Notes under the pieces: model-generated
The model's database searches: none
The model's input: the letters and a program-made list of their open reading frames with translations, nothing else
What the model was told of the DNA's origin: nothing
Origin: Colius striatus
Lineage: Eukaryota > Chordata > Aves > Coliiformes > Coliidae
NCBI RefSeq assembly: GCF_028858725.1
Contig: NC_084768.1
Span: 29,232,664 to 29,296,663 of the forward strand
Direction: 5' to 3'
Length of the DNA: 64,000 nt
Program-made: the position numbers and the translations under genes
Shown: in pieces, positions 63,621-64,000 of the stretch
Layout of the letters: every line of letters starts with the position of its first letter
How positions within the stretch are numbered: position 1 is the first letter of the stretch

Positions 63621-64000
63621 AACACCAAAAACCCCCAATTACGGAAATGAACAGGCCCCAGGGAGCTCCGTTTCCATCCACCAAGGATTACACTTGCGAA
63701 AGCGTCACAGATTGCTACACGGATAAGGAATGGCCGCGTTAAAAGGTGGTTTATCTCACCTCGCAAAACAGCTGGCAAAGGGATTTACTGCTCCGTGAAA
63801 CGTCCGTTTTCCTGCTACTAAACAACCGACTCTGAAGAACAGGGCAGGAACTTGATCCCTCCACAGGACGGTTGCAGGTCAGAGGGGGCTGGTGATTCAC
63901 ACAGAAGGGCTGTCATCCCCACACGGGACCCTTTGTGCTCGGGGTTTGAGCAGTGGAACCACCACCCTGTCTGGCTGCATCCATGGGGTCAGCTCTTCTG
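63621..64000. other. Right edge upstream of NSUN4, nothing recognised
   Basis: Composition falls from the CpG island to ordinary sequence. No divergent coding exon is visible before the window ends. Confidence 0.4.

Overview
This is a 64 kb piece of a bird nuclear genome. The evidence is many 3'-truncated CR1 LINE fragments ending in ATTCTATG-like octamers, vertebrate-style split genes with GT-AG introns, two CpG islands and an avian ERVL-type lone LTR. I cannot assign an order. Nothing prokaryotic is present.

The core is a tandem head-to-tail array of fatty-acid amide hydrolase (FAAH, amidase-signature serine hydrolase) genes on the + strand. Copy A (14682-24699, 574 aa) is the canonical FAAH: it has a CpG-island first exon and most resembles mammalian FAAH along its length. 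Copy B (27901-40134, 588 aa) and copy C (47632-58900, 587 aa) are FAAH-like sisters with a longer N terminus and no CpG island. A fourth, decayed unit (42691-45935) lies between B and C and keeps only pieces of exons 1, 9, 10 and 15, and perhaps 2. All three complete copies have 15 coding exons of almost identical length and phase, and all keep the Lys-Ser-Ser catalytic triad. The array therefore grew by duplication of a whole gene, followed by divergence and patchy exchange: exons 7 and 15 are far more alike between copies than the exons beside them.

On the right, NSUN4 (mitochondrial rRNA m5C methyltransferase, 407 aa, six coding exons) lies on the minus strand, tail-to-tail with copy C. 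Their candidate poly(A) signals are about 120 bp apart, and the NSUN4 promoter is a CpG island at about 62.7-63.6 kb.

The first 14.4 kb has no gene I can support. It holds two CR1 fragments, a 310 bp polypurine tract, and several repeat-poor, AT-rich blocks (about 3.8-4.3, 7.75-8.3 and 10.87-11.25 kb) that look like candidate conserved non-coding elements. In mammals the gene beyond FAAH is the homeobox gene DMBX1, which would fit, but that is inference.

All exon coordinates were placed by eye from reading frames, splice consensus and remembered human FAAH and NSUN4 sequences. No alignment software was run.
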